This document shows positions 22,448 through 35,700 of a stretch of DNA of 64,000 bases, piece by piece. The DNA lies in assembly GCF_020536995.1 (NCBI RefSeq), contig NC_068357.1, positions 146,702,559 to 146,766,558 of the forward strand, read 5' to 3'. The position numbers and the translations under genes were made by a program. This DNA is from Dreissena polymorpha (lineage: Eukaryota > Mollusca > Bivalvia > Myida > Dreissenidae). Within the stretch, counting starts at the first letter, position 1. Every line of letters begins with the position of its first letter. The notes below the pieces were generated by a model, which saw nothing but the letters and a program-made list of their open reading frames with translations, did no database searches and was not told the DNA's origin.

Positions 22448-25303
22448 AATCAAAGCGCTGAAGGCACATAAGTTGTTCGCTATTGCATAATTTAAGACGC
22501 AATTTTTTTTTTTTAATTAATCGCAAGTTTAAAATGAACACACGCCATTCACATTTATGAAGAGTGTGTAATTACGCACGGGTCGAGCTTTGTGTGCACT
22601 TTTTATCGTGCTATTTATTTCATTGAGATAACTTAGACAAAATAAAAACAACATGGCCTTTTTTGGACGTTCTGAAAGCATACAAAGTATGATGAAATGG
22701 TAGTGAGAACTGAATATAAAACCAATTTGCAATCACCATCATATTAATTAAATATTGTTGTAATATCGAATACATATCTCACTAAGAATATAATTTCATG
22801 ATGAAAAGTCCCTTTACAAAACTTTTGATATTTGACACCATATAGAAGAGCATTGATGAAAATAAATAAAATAAAATAATCTGCGAGCAATTCTTTTTAC
22901 TCACGAATTAGGTAGTCATCAAGACAGCCCTGTTGACCCGTACATTGTTGTGAATGCATTACTTGTAACCCTAGCAGTTCACACGGTGTCAACAACTCTT
23001 ACCTTAACATAGGTATAGAGCACTAATGCGCTTTTCGGCATAGCTGATTTACTCACCTTTTCATCTTTCATAGGCTGATTCGATATAAAATCTCTGAACT
23101 TTGGCTACATCACTGTGTCTGTGCTCAGCGAAAAGGATGTAGCACTGTTCAGTGTAAGAAATTCCGGACTACTCTCTAACTGTTCAAACGACACAAATTG
23201 TGGCCAAGTTACAATTACGCGTTAAAATATATCTCGCAGAATTTCAGTTTTGCAATCAAGATAAGAAAACAATCATTAACCAACATAGTATAGTGTCACG
23301 ATAAGAGCAAAATCGTTTAATTATCCAATCACAATGTTTGCCGTACTCGGTCAGAACGTCTGGAAATCGTTCCTGAACGCCTGGATAGGCTGCCCTTATT
23401 TACAAGTTTTCTATTTTGAATTCAATTTTGTATCGAAAAGTATGGTGCTTAAATGTGCCATTTACAATTCGCAATGAGATTTTTAATGACCCTCGTCATG
23501 CGAAAGTGGGTCTTATTCCATTTGCGCCCATCATATATATAGTCCATTCAGCCTGGGATTCTCTCAGTCTGGTCAGGAGAGACATAATGAGACCGAAACA
23601 TATTGTTGGGGCCTAGCTCTAAATATTGGTAGCGCATTAAAGTTAGGCAACAATTAGTTTGTTTCAAAATAAACAATGTCTCTAAGTGGATAATGCAAGT
23701 TCAATTCGCGGATATTGACATCAAACTACTGAGTTATAACAAATGTAAACAGAAGGGAGGCAACTCTCGCTTATGAAATAAATCGTTAAGAATGGAAACG
23801 GATTAAAGTGTTACAGTGCATATTTTAAGAGAAACTTGGACCAATATGACAAGCAACAATGCCTTATATGTGCTTGTAAGTTATTGTCTGTTAGTTGTCT
23901 TGGTCCAATACAACAATGGAAAAACATCACACCGTCACAGAGGTAGGGTACTTCAACATTGAGTGATTTTATCGCGAACAGCATCGCTTCTGACCTGACC
24001 TAGAAAATGCACATGTTGGGTTTAAGAAAAGCTGGCCGAAACGCATAAGACCCATTTTCGCAAGACGCGGCTATGAAAGTGTGATTTAAATGTGTCGAAA
24101 GAAAACTGCATTTAAATTAAATATTAACATACGATATATTTCGATAGTGAAAAAAAATACTCATAATAAGGCATGTGAAGACACATATGGTGTGCACTCA
24201 CGTAGTATATATTTTATCTATTTACACTAATGTGTGGTTTGACACTGACAACACACATTTCATGCGGTGAATATGCAACTTACAAGTGAAAAAAACACAG
24301 GTGTTAAACTTTTGTTTTCATTTTATTTATTTATCATAAAAATTAAATTTCAAACTTTATTTCAAAGTCAACGTTTACGCCGACTACATTTTTAAAAGAT
24401 ATTTCTTGTTCTATTTAGTCGTTTTCTGTTTTAGCGACTATAAAGCATTTTTGAGGCTGTCTATAGTATACCTGTAGTAATTGGTGAACCCATGTCCAAC
24501 GTTTTATAAATTGAGAACAGTGAATATAAACAAGCTTAACCTTCTACTATTGCGTTGTTAGAACCCGTAAATACGAAAGATCTCCGCTATCTGTTGAGAA
24601 CAAAAGAACGTTTCCAAGAAATCCCCGCTGTCGAAGCATGAACGAGGTAACGAAACAGATAATTCGTGTTATATGTAATTGTTTGTTATATTCGGTTTTA
24701 GCGATTATAAAGCATTTTTGTTGTTGTCTATCGTATCCCTGAAGTTATTGTTGAACTCATGTTCAACGTTTTATAAATTGAGAATATAAACAAGCTAAAC
24801 CTTATACTAGTGCGTTGTTTTCCCGAATCTATTAATAGCCTCAGATTAACAAGCGTATTCTTATACTATTTCGTTGTTATCACCCGTGCAATTGGACTCT
24901 CCCTAAATGTTTATCGACAGCCGCATCTATTAATAGCCTCAGGTTATAAATGAGCTGAGCAAAAATACCATTAAGACGCTGCAGAAAGTGGACTATTTTA
25001 ACCGTTCATAAACAATCTTAATCATTCATGAACAATCTCTTCCGCGACACGTATAATACAGTCATTGTTTATTGATTCTTTTCTATATAAGCTCTGTTCG
25101 AAACTATTACATGTAACACGATATTCTTATAATGTTTCCATTTGTGAATGAATATAGTTGGAGAATCAAACCTGTTGCATAAATTATACAACTCTTTCTC
25201 GCGCGGATACGGCATGTGTGGCAGGTAGTCGGCTTTCCGTAGATAAGCCGAACCGACTTGAAATTTTGAGTAACAACTTTAGCTGTTCGCTACGCGAACA
25301 ACT
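22448..25303 (+). mobile_element. A-family element, copy A4
   Basis: This is the longest copy, from AATCAAAGCGCTGAAGGCAC to a terminal hairpin GTTCGCTACGCGAAC at 25284-25298. It keeps all A-family blocks, including the foldback arms at 23498-23530 and 24040-24066. It carries about 350 bp of extra sequence between those arms (about 23590-23945) that A2 and A3 lack, and a duplicated 'tcataaacaatct' block near 25010-25040. Confidence 0.8.
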
Positions 25304-25577
25304 AAAAAATGATATGTATTTGATGAATCGTAAATTAATTGTGTATGTTGTCGATTTATTACTTGTTCTTTCTTATCGAGTCAATACAAAAACTTAAGCT
25401 TATGCTTTAACACTTATGGTTTTAATTTATGCATATTAAACTCCTTGTTTTTCTATTACTTATGCACTTAATTTGACTCTAGTTAGTTAACTTGCATATT
25501 TAAATGATACAATGCGTTTTCCGTTTTCCAATATGAAACTTGAAATTTGTATTTATCATGGCAGGTGTAAGTGCAAA

Positions 25578-26430
25578 TGAGCCCGGTTTTTCCGTCCAGC
25601 ACTTTTTAGTGACATCCCAAAAAACATGTAAACAATAAATTTCATGAATGTATTTGAAAATGTTGTGGCCATATTTGATAATATTAACATAAAACTTGTT
25701 GATAAATATCATAAAACTACCAAGTTCTACCCTGTTAGTATAAAAATTCGTAACAAATACATTCTGGACAAAAAAGGTATTCCTTTTATAGTGCCCATGA
25801 GTTTCTGTTGTCATCAATCTGCCAAAAAATCTTGGGCTACTAACCTTTATTTCAATATTATCAATAAAGGTTATTTCTTGGCTATAAATCTTAAAAAAGG
25901 CACAAAACTATACAATTTTAATTCAGACAATCATTATTTTTTATGAATGGTGATGTAACAGTTCGTGTCCAATATGTTACATCTTGAAGTCAGATCTCAA
26001 ACTGTTTTACATAACTTGTGTAGCGTCAGGTATGTGTATTAATGTGTAATATACATACCTGGTATTAACACACAAACCTGGTAGCGTCTACAAATGTTTT
26101 GATAGGAACAAGGATGAGGTCGAAACGCCGTGATGACGAATCAATGCCGTTTATTTCAACGAGAATATAGTAAGATTTTGTATACAAATCATGATTGCTA
26201 AGTGGTGTCCAATCTGTTATATCATTGACTTTAAACCAATATAAATTGTGTGTTTTTGCAAAATGCCCTAACATATTTTTTTTTCAATTAATTAAATTGT
26301 AGGACTTTGCACAAACTCAGCACTGAAATAAAATTTTGTGGTTAACACACTAGCTTAAAATTCACAAAATTTTGGACATCAGGCTATTTATGATGTAACC
26401 AAAAAGTGCTGGACGGAAAAATCGGACTCA
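25578..26430. mobile_element. Inverted-repeat element just upstream of MEMO1
   Basis: The core terminal inverted repeat is TTTTTCCGTCCAGCACTTTT at 25587-25606, with its complement at 26402-26421. Weaker matching extends about 40-45 bp. The interior has two short frames (25644-25946 plus, 26065-26274 minus) of unknown nature and a palindrome AGGTATGT…ACATACCT around 26030-26061. The right end lies about 230 bp from the MEMO1 start codon. Confidence 0.65.
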
Positions 26431-26657
26431 AATACAAATTCTTAAAGACAGCAACAGACGTATTTTTTTTTTGTTGTTGATTACAGTCTTAATTCCTTGA
26501 TATCACCTTGATTTTATAAGTCGCTTCGCGCACGAACGCCTTAAATATTTTCGACAACAACCCATTAGATTATACGCATGCGCATTAATAACTTCCTTTA
26601 GAATTTATTACAAATTCTGGGCGAATCGAATCTACATTTCTGTTATTTCTTGTAGAC

Positions 26658-26730
26658 ATGCTGAAAAACAAGATGGGCTCAGCACCGGTCAGAAAAGCCT
26701 CTCATTCCGGAAGCTGGTATTCAGATGATG
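26658..26730 (+). CDS. MEMO1: MEMO1 exon 1 (coding part)
   Basis: Codes residues 1-24 plus the first base of codon 25, including [12 protein letters not shown]. Human MEMO1 has REASHAGSWY at this place. The donor is GATG|GTAGGT. Confidence 0.9.
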
Positions 26731-29700
26731 GTAGGTTGAGCTTGATTTAAGAATCTAATCGCCTTTGTTTATAATGCTGGGGGATGTTTCAAAATAGTCC
26801 GTTGCTTACTCAGGGAATAGCTCAAAATGTAAATGATTTGTCATAATCGATTTTTTTAACAGTAAACCCATACATTCCCCAAAATATTTATAGTCCAAAG
26901 AATAATCGGTCCTATGGAATTAAAAAAACACTTGGGACTGGACTTGGATTCAAAGGACCAAAACATCACGTCACCGACTCAATTTAATTGACAACAGATA
27001 ATCAGAAAATCATAATGAGACAATTAAAACAAAAAAATAAATTCAAATGAAAGCAAAAAAAGTTATTTTGTTCCACGCATGAAAAACACACAGGTACTAC
27101 GATTAAAATGCTCAGCAAAAAAAATCACCATAAAGTTAATTTTGGACAAGTGAAAAAACTGCATAACATTTGAACCAATTAAGTTATTTTTAAAATTCAA
27201 ACTGATTTAAAAACTGCAAATCAAGACCTACAGTCTGATTATAATCATTTAGCAAATCAACATGTTTAAAACAAATCACTGCGGTTGCTTACTAAAAAGA
27301 AATTCGTACTATAACATCTTTTAAGTGAGTGCATATCTTTTTTTCTTTTTTTTTTTCCGTCCTCCTACCCGACACTTTAAGAAAAAAAATCCGAAAATCA
27401 TTTTATAAAAAAATTCTGGCTTTATTGATTATAAAACTAGCACAATGCAATACATATCATGTCCCCCATGTAATCCAACTTAAATTCAAATAAATATAAA
27501 ATTTAGTATTTTCCTCCATCATTAAAAAAAACTACTTTAATAAACACATACTTCAAGTGTTCTTTATAAAAGTCTTCACATTAAGACATATGAATAGAAA
27601 AAACTGATCTGAGTTTCAGATACGACCTTTTTGCATAAAAAATAAAATCAAACATTACAAGATTTTAAGCGCAAAACAGTCGTATCTTGATTTTTGTCAA
27701 ATATCTCCGATTACAATAATGCCAATAGAAGTATATTGTGTGAACTTTAAATAAATGTAAAATACCTACATTTATGCAAATTAATTTTTTATAACTAAGT
27801 AAAATTAATAAAATATTAAAAAAAATTAATACTGAAAAGTTTACAAAAAGTCAGTTACAACCGTTTTGCGCTAAGCCCGCGATATGCATTTTATGAAAAA
27901 TAACAAACTAATAATATATAATATAAACATTAATACAGATTTCAACGACAACAACTATGGAGGCCACATTTATTGTCCGATCATCATGAAACTTGGTCAG
28001 ACCATTTTTCTCAATGATATCTTAGACCAGTTAAAAAAATGGTTACAGTTGCTTAAAAACATGGCCACCAGGGGGCGGGGCATATTTCCTTATTTGGCTA
28101 AATACATGTATGGCTTTAGTAAAACCTTGTTAACACTGGTTCCGGTTGGTTGATAAACATGGTCATCGGGGCTGGATGGGGGTGTGGCAGCATTTTTCCT
28201 TATGGCTATAGTAAAAGCTTGTTAACACACTTAAAGTCACATTTATAGTCCAATCTTCATGAAACTTGGTCAAAGCATTTGTTCTAATGATATCTTTGGA
28301 TGTGAAAAACATGGCCGCCTAAGGGCAGGCATTTTTCCCTTATATGGCTATAGTTAAACTTTGTTAACTCTCCATAGAGTCCACACTTATTCAGCGTTCT
28401 AGATAAGCTGCGTATCAGCGTAATAAACGCATTGGATATCAAGATACGCTCAATTTATCATTTCCGTGCGTATATTTAAGCAAACCAATCTGGACTTGCG
28501 CTAATGCTGTAAATTCTCTGCGTACTACATCGTAAACAAAATTATAAACAGCTGATTGTCTTTAGTCAAAATATGAAACTGGTTATCGTAAAAATTAGAG
28601 CTGGATTGTAGAAATAGTAAGACAGTCGGTATGTATACTCTTTATCATCTAGACGCATCGTTAATTTAGTATTGATTTTTTAACAGACAGTCAAGCGCTT
28701 ATGTGTTTATTAAATTACATGAAGTGGTCAGCATGGATTCTTCCAAGCCAACACAATTACTTCTCAAAGTAAAATTGATTCTTTGTGTACGGCAAAAATT
28801 GTATCGAGTAATAAAATTGTACTGCCAATACTGAATATTTTTATTATGCCCCTGGTATGGTGGCATATAGCAGTTGAACTGTCCATCAGTCAATATGTGT
28901 GTATGTCAGTATGTGTGTATGTCAGTATGTGTGTATGTCAGTATGTGTGTATGTCTGTCCGTCCGTCCGAAAAAAACACTTTAATATGGCCATAACTTTT
29001 GCATTATTGAAGATAGAAACTTGATATTTGGCATGCATGTGCATCTCACGGAGCTGCATTTAAGTGGTGAAAGGTGATGGTCAAGGTCATCCTTCAAGGT
29101 CAAATGTCTAATATATGGCGTCTGTCCGTCCATCCTAAAACTTTAACATTGGCCATAAATTTTTCACTATTTAAGATAGCAACTTGATATTTCGCATGCA
29201 TGTGTATCTCATGAAGCTGAACATTTTGAGTGGTGAAAGGTAAAGGTCAAGGTCATCCTTCAAGGTCAAATGTCAAATATATGGCGTCTGTCCATCCGAA
29301 AACTTCAACATTGGCCATAACTTTTTCAATATTTTTTTTGAAGGTCATCCTTCAAGGTCACAGGTCAAAAGGATTGTTTTTTCAAAGCAGCTTTCTCATG
29401 ATGCTGCACACTTTGAGTGGTGGAAGGTCAATGTCATCCTTCAAGGTCATAGGTAAAAAAAAAAATGTTTTTTTTCAAAGCGGCGCAAAAAGGGGCATTG
29501 TGTTTCTGATGAACACATCTCTTGTTTCCTCTGATTTCAAATCAAAAAGGAACCACTAAAACGCTAATAAAACAACTGTTGAAAGTTGGCAAAAAAAATT
29601 TCAGTGGCTCACGGTGGTGGAGGATAAGTACGAAGATCTTCTTAAATGTTATCTGCCAACATTACAAGTTAAAATAACAAGAAATTAAGAAACCTACTTA

Positions 29701-32700
29701 TATGAAGGAATACACATAGCTAATGGTTAATTGTGTTTAACATTATTAAAGTAGCGTGATCGGTGTCTATTTGTGACTTAGGTTTTAAACTTTGTCACTC
29801 ATCGAACGGCGGACGGCTCCGACGTGTCCAGTCTTCCGGATGCCTGGAGATCGGACACATCGGCCGGCAACCGGATTATTTGTGACTGAGGCATAATTGG
29901 TGTTGATCCTTTGTCTCCATTAAAAGCGCACGAAAATCATGCTGCATGTACAACGTCACGAAAACCGCATGGAAAGTGTGGATATATGGATTCATGTATC
30001 ACAATTTTGTAGCACTGAGCACTGGATATTGTGAAACACATGCAAATCAGTAAATGGTTTTTATTTACATGTTCATGGTACAAAAATACCATGGGAAAAC
30101 ACAGGGGTTTTTTCTGCCTACTTTGGGAAAAGGAGTCTGACCAAATTGGGAATTTTTTATCAACAAAATTGCCCATTTTGGGAATTTTTGTTTCGTGAAA
30201 TGGCTCATTTTGGGGAAAAAATTTGAATTAATCATGCTTAAATAAGTCTGTGGTTTAACAATTTTCTTTATATAAACACATGCAAAACAAACACTGCCCA
30301 AACACAAGTTACAGCAACATTTTTGGCCGAGCTAAAATAGAGCCATGGGTATTTCATTTCATACTTTAATGTATTAAATGACGATTGAACTACAACTTTC
30401 TTACAAGGCTCTGAGCATTCAGTTGCCGATTTTGTGATTGATGGCCCTGGCATTACTTCTGTTGCTGTTACATTTTGCTGCTTATCGTCCGAGCCTGTCT
30501 GTTCAGGGTTACTCGCGGCAGTAATTTCGGAAGATTCTGAGCGTTTCGAAAACATCGATATCTTTACACATCCTTTAGCGTCTATTTTTTGTGTTTTTTT
30601 AATGTAATATTTACTATTGTGCGAAGCCATGATTGAAAATAAGCGTCTACAGATATGGTATAGAATGTGTATTGTGTGGCTCTATATACTCTTGTATAAT
30701 GAGGAACAGTTCAAACGTCATCGCTGAGAGTAAGTGCATCCGGCAAATACACCAAAAAATCTGTGTCACTAAAGGCTTTATTACGTCGCAAATGAAGGGA
30801 AGTCACTCTTTCGATAAAAATTATGTTTGCTTTTTATGATTTTGGAAGATTTTACTTTTTGGAATTGGGAAAAATGCAATCAAAATTCGATTGTGAACGG
30901 GTCCGTTTGCTTTGGGAATGCCTCCGTTTCCCGGAAGCGCAGACAGTGCTGAAAAACCCCTGAAACATTTTTTTGTTCATTAGTTAAGTAAGTTCAAAAC
31001 TATGGAAAGTGCTGTTATATTCAACGGTGGTTACTATAGTTTTTCACTGACCTGACAGTATGTAATAATGTTTAAGAAATGTTTAACAAATAAAACATTA
31101 AAAGTAAAATGTAGAAAATGGGATTTGATAATTGCCATCCTGTTTCCCAAAAAGCCCCCCATATTTTTGGAAATCAGGGAGGGGGGGTTTACCCCCTCCT
31201 TTTTGATTTCTAGAATAGACACTGCATGGCTGCCAGAGGCAGGAAAGTTATCCTTATACTTATATGGCTTTAGTAAAACCTTACTAGGACTCAAAAAGTT
31301 ACATTTATAGTTTAATCTTCATGAAACTTGGTCAGACCATTTTTACTAATGATATATAATTATATTGGGCTGCACAGAACAGGTCAGTTTCTTTGTATCT
31401 ATTATCTAAGGAGAGCGACTTTGGGCTTTTCAGGCCCTAATGTTTATATGATTGTTTGAGGTGCATAATTTACATGTAGATTGTTTTAGTTAAGATAAAA
31501 AATTTACTTGGATATTTTTGCAAGCAGTAAGAAAAATGACTCGCAAAACTATTTTTTACTCGCATTTTTCAAATGTGCAAGGGCTTAACTTGAGCCTTGA
31601 GATTAATATAAACACATTCCATAGTTAACTGACTAAGCCAATTGATCAATGGTGATCTTTAACCTTGCATATAATAAATATTATGTAAATATGTTCTGCT
31701 CTAATATGTAATGTTATAACTTACAAACATTAAGCTCAGAGTTAGTCAGACATTCAGCTATAAACACGACTTTTATCAACATTACATCATTGTGATTTAA
31801 GGCAGAAACTTTCTGATTGAACTGTTTAATTTACCTTATTTATTGGCAGCTCAGCTGTTTAAAAAAATGTTTTGATGTTAACAACTCTTAAAATAAAGAT
31901 AAAGTTCATTTGTACTTTTGATGAAATGTTGTGAAAATGACAGTATACAATTATGCACTATCTACCTACAGGTGTATACAATTATGCACTATCTACCTAC
32001 AGGTTACTATATTTGAAGAAATTCATGAAATTTATGAGAATTTAACTTGTCACATTTCCTTTTTTAAATGTGACCTTTCCACATGAGCCTTTCCTAGGAT
32101 ATTCCTTTATTTATCCAAATTGGTGTTTATTTGAAGCTATATGTACAAATAATCATAAAGAAGTCAGGAGACATTATGCAATATTTTTGTCTCAATTGCT
32201 GGCCTACTAAATTACCAATAATCAATATACTAAATGACCTTTTAATTATTAATATGAATTATTATCCAACATTTCTATGCACAGACAACATTCTATGCTT
32301 AAATATCTTTATAGAAAGTTTCATAATATGTGAAAAGATTCATAAAGTTTATAAAGTTTTCTTCTGAATACTTTGATTTCTTGTTTGCTCCTCTTTTTAT
32401 GTCATGAATTTGGTTCCAACACCAAATAAATTATATTTTGGAATGGCATTAAATCTCACTATCAGTTTTAGATGGGATGCTCTAAACAACTGAACTAAAT
32501 AGTTCTTTCACACTGAACAAAGTGTTTACAATACAAGTTACAGAATTGTTTAAAGATCTGTTGATATAATTTGTCTGATTACTCTGGTTTAATGTTTTTC
32601 TACTTGGCTTAATAGTATCCAACCTAAAGACACATTTTGTATACACAGATAAACACACGAAAGAAAGCATTTACTTTCAAACCTTTAAAAACATTTTGTA

Positions 32701-35700
32701 TACACAGATCACTGCATTAAAGGTGGCATTTGTTGAAGAAAGACACATTAAAAAACGTAGTATTGGCAACATAAGCAGCTGTCACATTGTGTGTAATTTG
32801 TGTGAGATGTACATGTAGGTTGTTGTGCAGGTATTTTGTTGATGGGTAGGGATTGCATTTCTGGGATTTTGTTGATGGGTAGGGAGTGCATTTCTGGTAT
32901 TTTGTTGATGGGTAGGGAGTGCATTTCTGGTATTTTGTTGATGGGTAGGTATTTCATTTCTCGTGTTGTGTTTGTGGGTGGGTGGGGGTGCCTTTGTATA
33001 TTGATGGTACGGTAATAATTGATACCATTAAAACAAATTGTAGGTTAATTGTATTAACATATGTGTCTAGGAGTCCAACATGTTTAAGTATCCACAGATA
33101 GATTGGCATTATTCAGTTATCCAATTGCATTCTATTTTGAAACCCCAAAAGTGTCAGTTCATATGTCTTGTTTCACATGAAATGTAAACAAAATTTAAAG
33201 GATGGTGAAGTCTGACATATTTGTGTCTGTTTCCTGCCTGCAAAAATAATCGCCCACCTATACTTGTGTGACAACATAGGCTTCATTTGGCATGTATGCT
33301 AGCATTATCACAGTTTAAATATTTATGTTGCAGCCAATGAATTGGACAGACAGTTGAGTGGCTGGTTGGCAGACTGTTCCAAAGTTGCTGCCCCTGTTAG
33401 GGCACTCATTGCACCGTATGTAGGATTACTGCTGAATTTGCGATTTCAGTTACTTAGACAGATATTGACAACTGTTATGCGTAATCATAACGCAATTTTT
33501 CTTATTGTCAGTTTGTGAGAAATGTTGGTCTTTTTTAAAACAAACCTTTGATTCTAAGACTTTATAGGTTAATATTGATAATTGAAGCACATAAACAAGA
33601 GCTTATTTTAGCTCAAAATGGACTCAATGAACACATATTAAGTAAACAATTCATAACCGTTATAACCAAAGAATTATTTTTTTTTAAAGATTCCAGTAAT
33701 TGCAAATCCTCGCAAGGTAAATTGTTAAGGCAGAGCTTGTGCTGCCATTCATCAAATTTGCCAATGGCTACAAAAAAGAAAATTTGGCTCATGAAATTTC
33801 CATTTGGCTACAAGTTTTTCTGCATAAACACCTATCAAATAACCAAAATAATAAGAATTCAGGCATAACTAGGAAAATTTGGCTACAGAAAAGTTTAACC
33901 CAAAGGGAGTCCTGGTTAAGGATTTTTTTAACAAAATAATATGTGTACAGCATTGTGGAATATAAAAATGAAATCTTGCTGTTTTAACCCTTTCCCACTT
34001 AGAAGCAAAGTGAAAATGGCTATGTGCAAATAGCATAAAACCAGAACAGCCTGCAAGTAACTCCCAGTCTGTACTGGTTTTATGCTGTTTGCTGCTCATC
34101 AGTATCTAAGTGTTGGAAATGAAGCCTTTAAAACTTGAATCTAGTACGCAAGGTCTTTAATTGAATTTAACTTTCTAAGGTACTACAGATGCGTTCAAAT
34201 ACATATCTAAGTGGTAAAGGGTTAATATATATACAGCATTGTAGTATATAGACATGAAATCTTGCTATTATTCAATACAAACTGTACTGTTTTTCAGTCA
34301 TGCTGGTTACTACTACTGTGGTGCCTGTGGGGCACATGCGTATCGTCAGATGGACCCTGCTCGCATGTAAGGCTAAGTAAACTGTCATTATCTAACCTGT
34401 AGGCTCACATACCAAGACTGTTTGTAAGATTTTATATCCCTTATGTCTCATATATGATTTAAATGAAGAGTCGAACATCATCAGGGTTTTTTTTACTAAG
34501 AAAGTGACGCCGATATTCGGCGTCTTCCCCTACCAGAATTTTTCCCCTCAAAATACAATTTCCCCACCAAAAATATCATTTTTCACCAAAATATAATATT
34601 TTCTCTCAAAGAAATGTTTATTTTTCCTTTGGGCATTCAACAATTATCCAATTTGCACCATGTACAACGATCTTTCTCTCTCTCTCCAGACGAACACAAA
34701 AAATCTGGGAATCCCAGTTATTCTAAATATAGCTCTTAAATAACGTTATGTAAACTGGGCAACTTATCGTAATAATTATGTGACTATTTAACTGGATACC
34801 GGTCTTGCGCGAGAAGGGTGTTTCGTCAATAAATTACCAGAAACCAGTCGAATTTTCATCCGGGCTATGTGCAAGCCAAGATATAAACGTGAAAACAGAA
34901 AAAAATGTCTCACAATTGGCGTTCTTACACAAACAAAATAAAACATTCGGAATTGGAAGATACTGAACGCATCGAGGCATTTTTTAAGAAAGAATCATCG
35001 AAAACCGTTATAACCCATCAGGATTCTGAGGTAATCAACATCGAACATTGTGAAAGTGAAAGTAGACAATCGGCAGCTGCTGCTCCTTTCCCTTCCAATA
35101 CTGTAGCAGATCAAGATCGTCAACCCATTCATCATGAAATTGAAATCACAAAATTGACATCGTCCTCCCGGCCCCAGTACAGAAATATAGTTGAAAACAT
35201 TTCCCATAATTAGATCTACACCTGCAACTTAATTAAGGACTTTGACTTAAATACGTGTTAAATGTGTTTAAGAACAAAAAGGACGGAGACAAGCCTCTTT
35301 TGATGAGTTATAGACATTGAAATGAACAGTTTTTATTTTTTCCCCTAATATGTCTCTTTCGCACTCTTTTTTCCCCTTTCACCCAGCGTCCAGCGTCTTC
35401 CCCTTTCTCTAAAAAAAACCCCTGATCATAACTTTTTAAAAGAAGGGGTGAAATTTTAAAATGTGATAAAATTAAAATAAATTAAAATCTCTAATTTACC
35501 TTTTTAGAATCATAAAGAAATGTCTGTCAGAATGTTTTGAGAAACCATCGGGATGAAAATTTTACTTACTGCTAATATATTCCCCTTCTCCAAAGAAAAG
35601 CCCGCTTCCCGAAGATAATTTCTTTAAAAGGATGCAATTTTCCCCGAATGTCAAGTTTACTTTTGATCATTCTTTCCCATTTGTAGATATTTGATACTAT

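Noticed and set aside
25644-25946. 100-codon frame as a host gene upstream of MEMO1
   Set aside because: It lies inside an inverted-repeat element, is AT-driven in composition and shows no known motif.
32748-32957. Minus-strand frame with repeated [11 protein letters not shown] units, looking like a repeat protein
   Set aside because: It is the 33-bp minisatellite read in a frame that stays open because 33 is divisible by three. No start context or splice signals.
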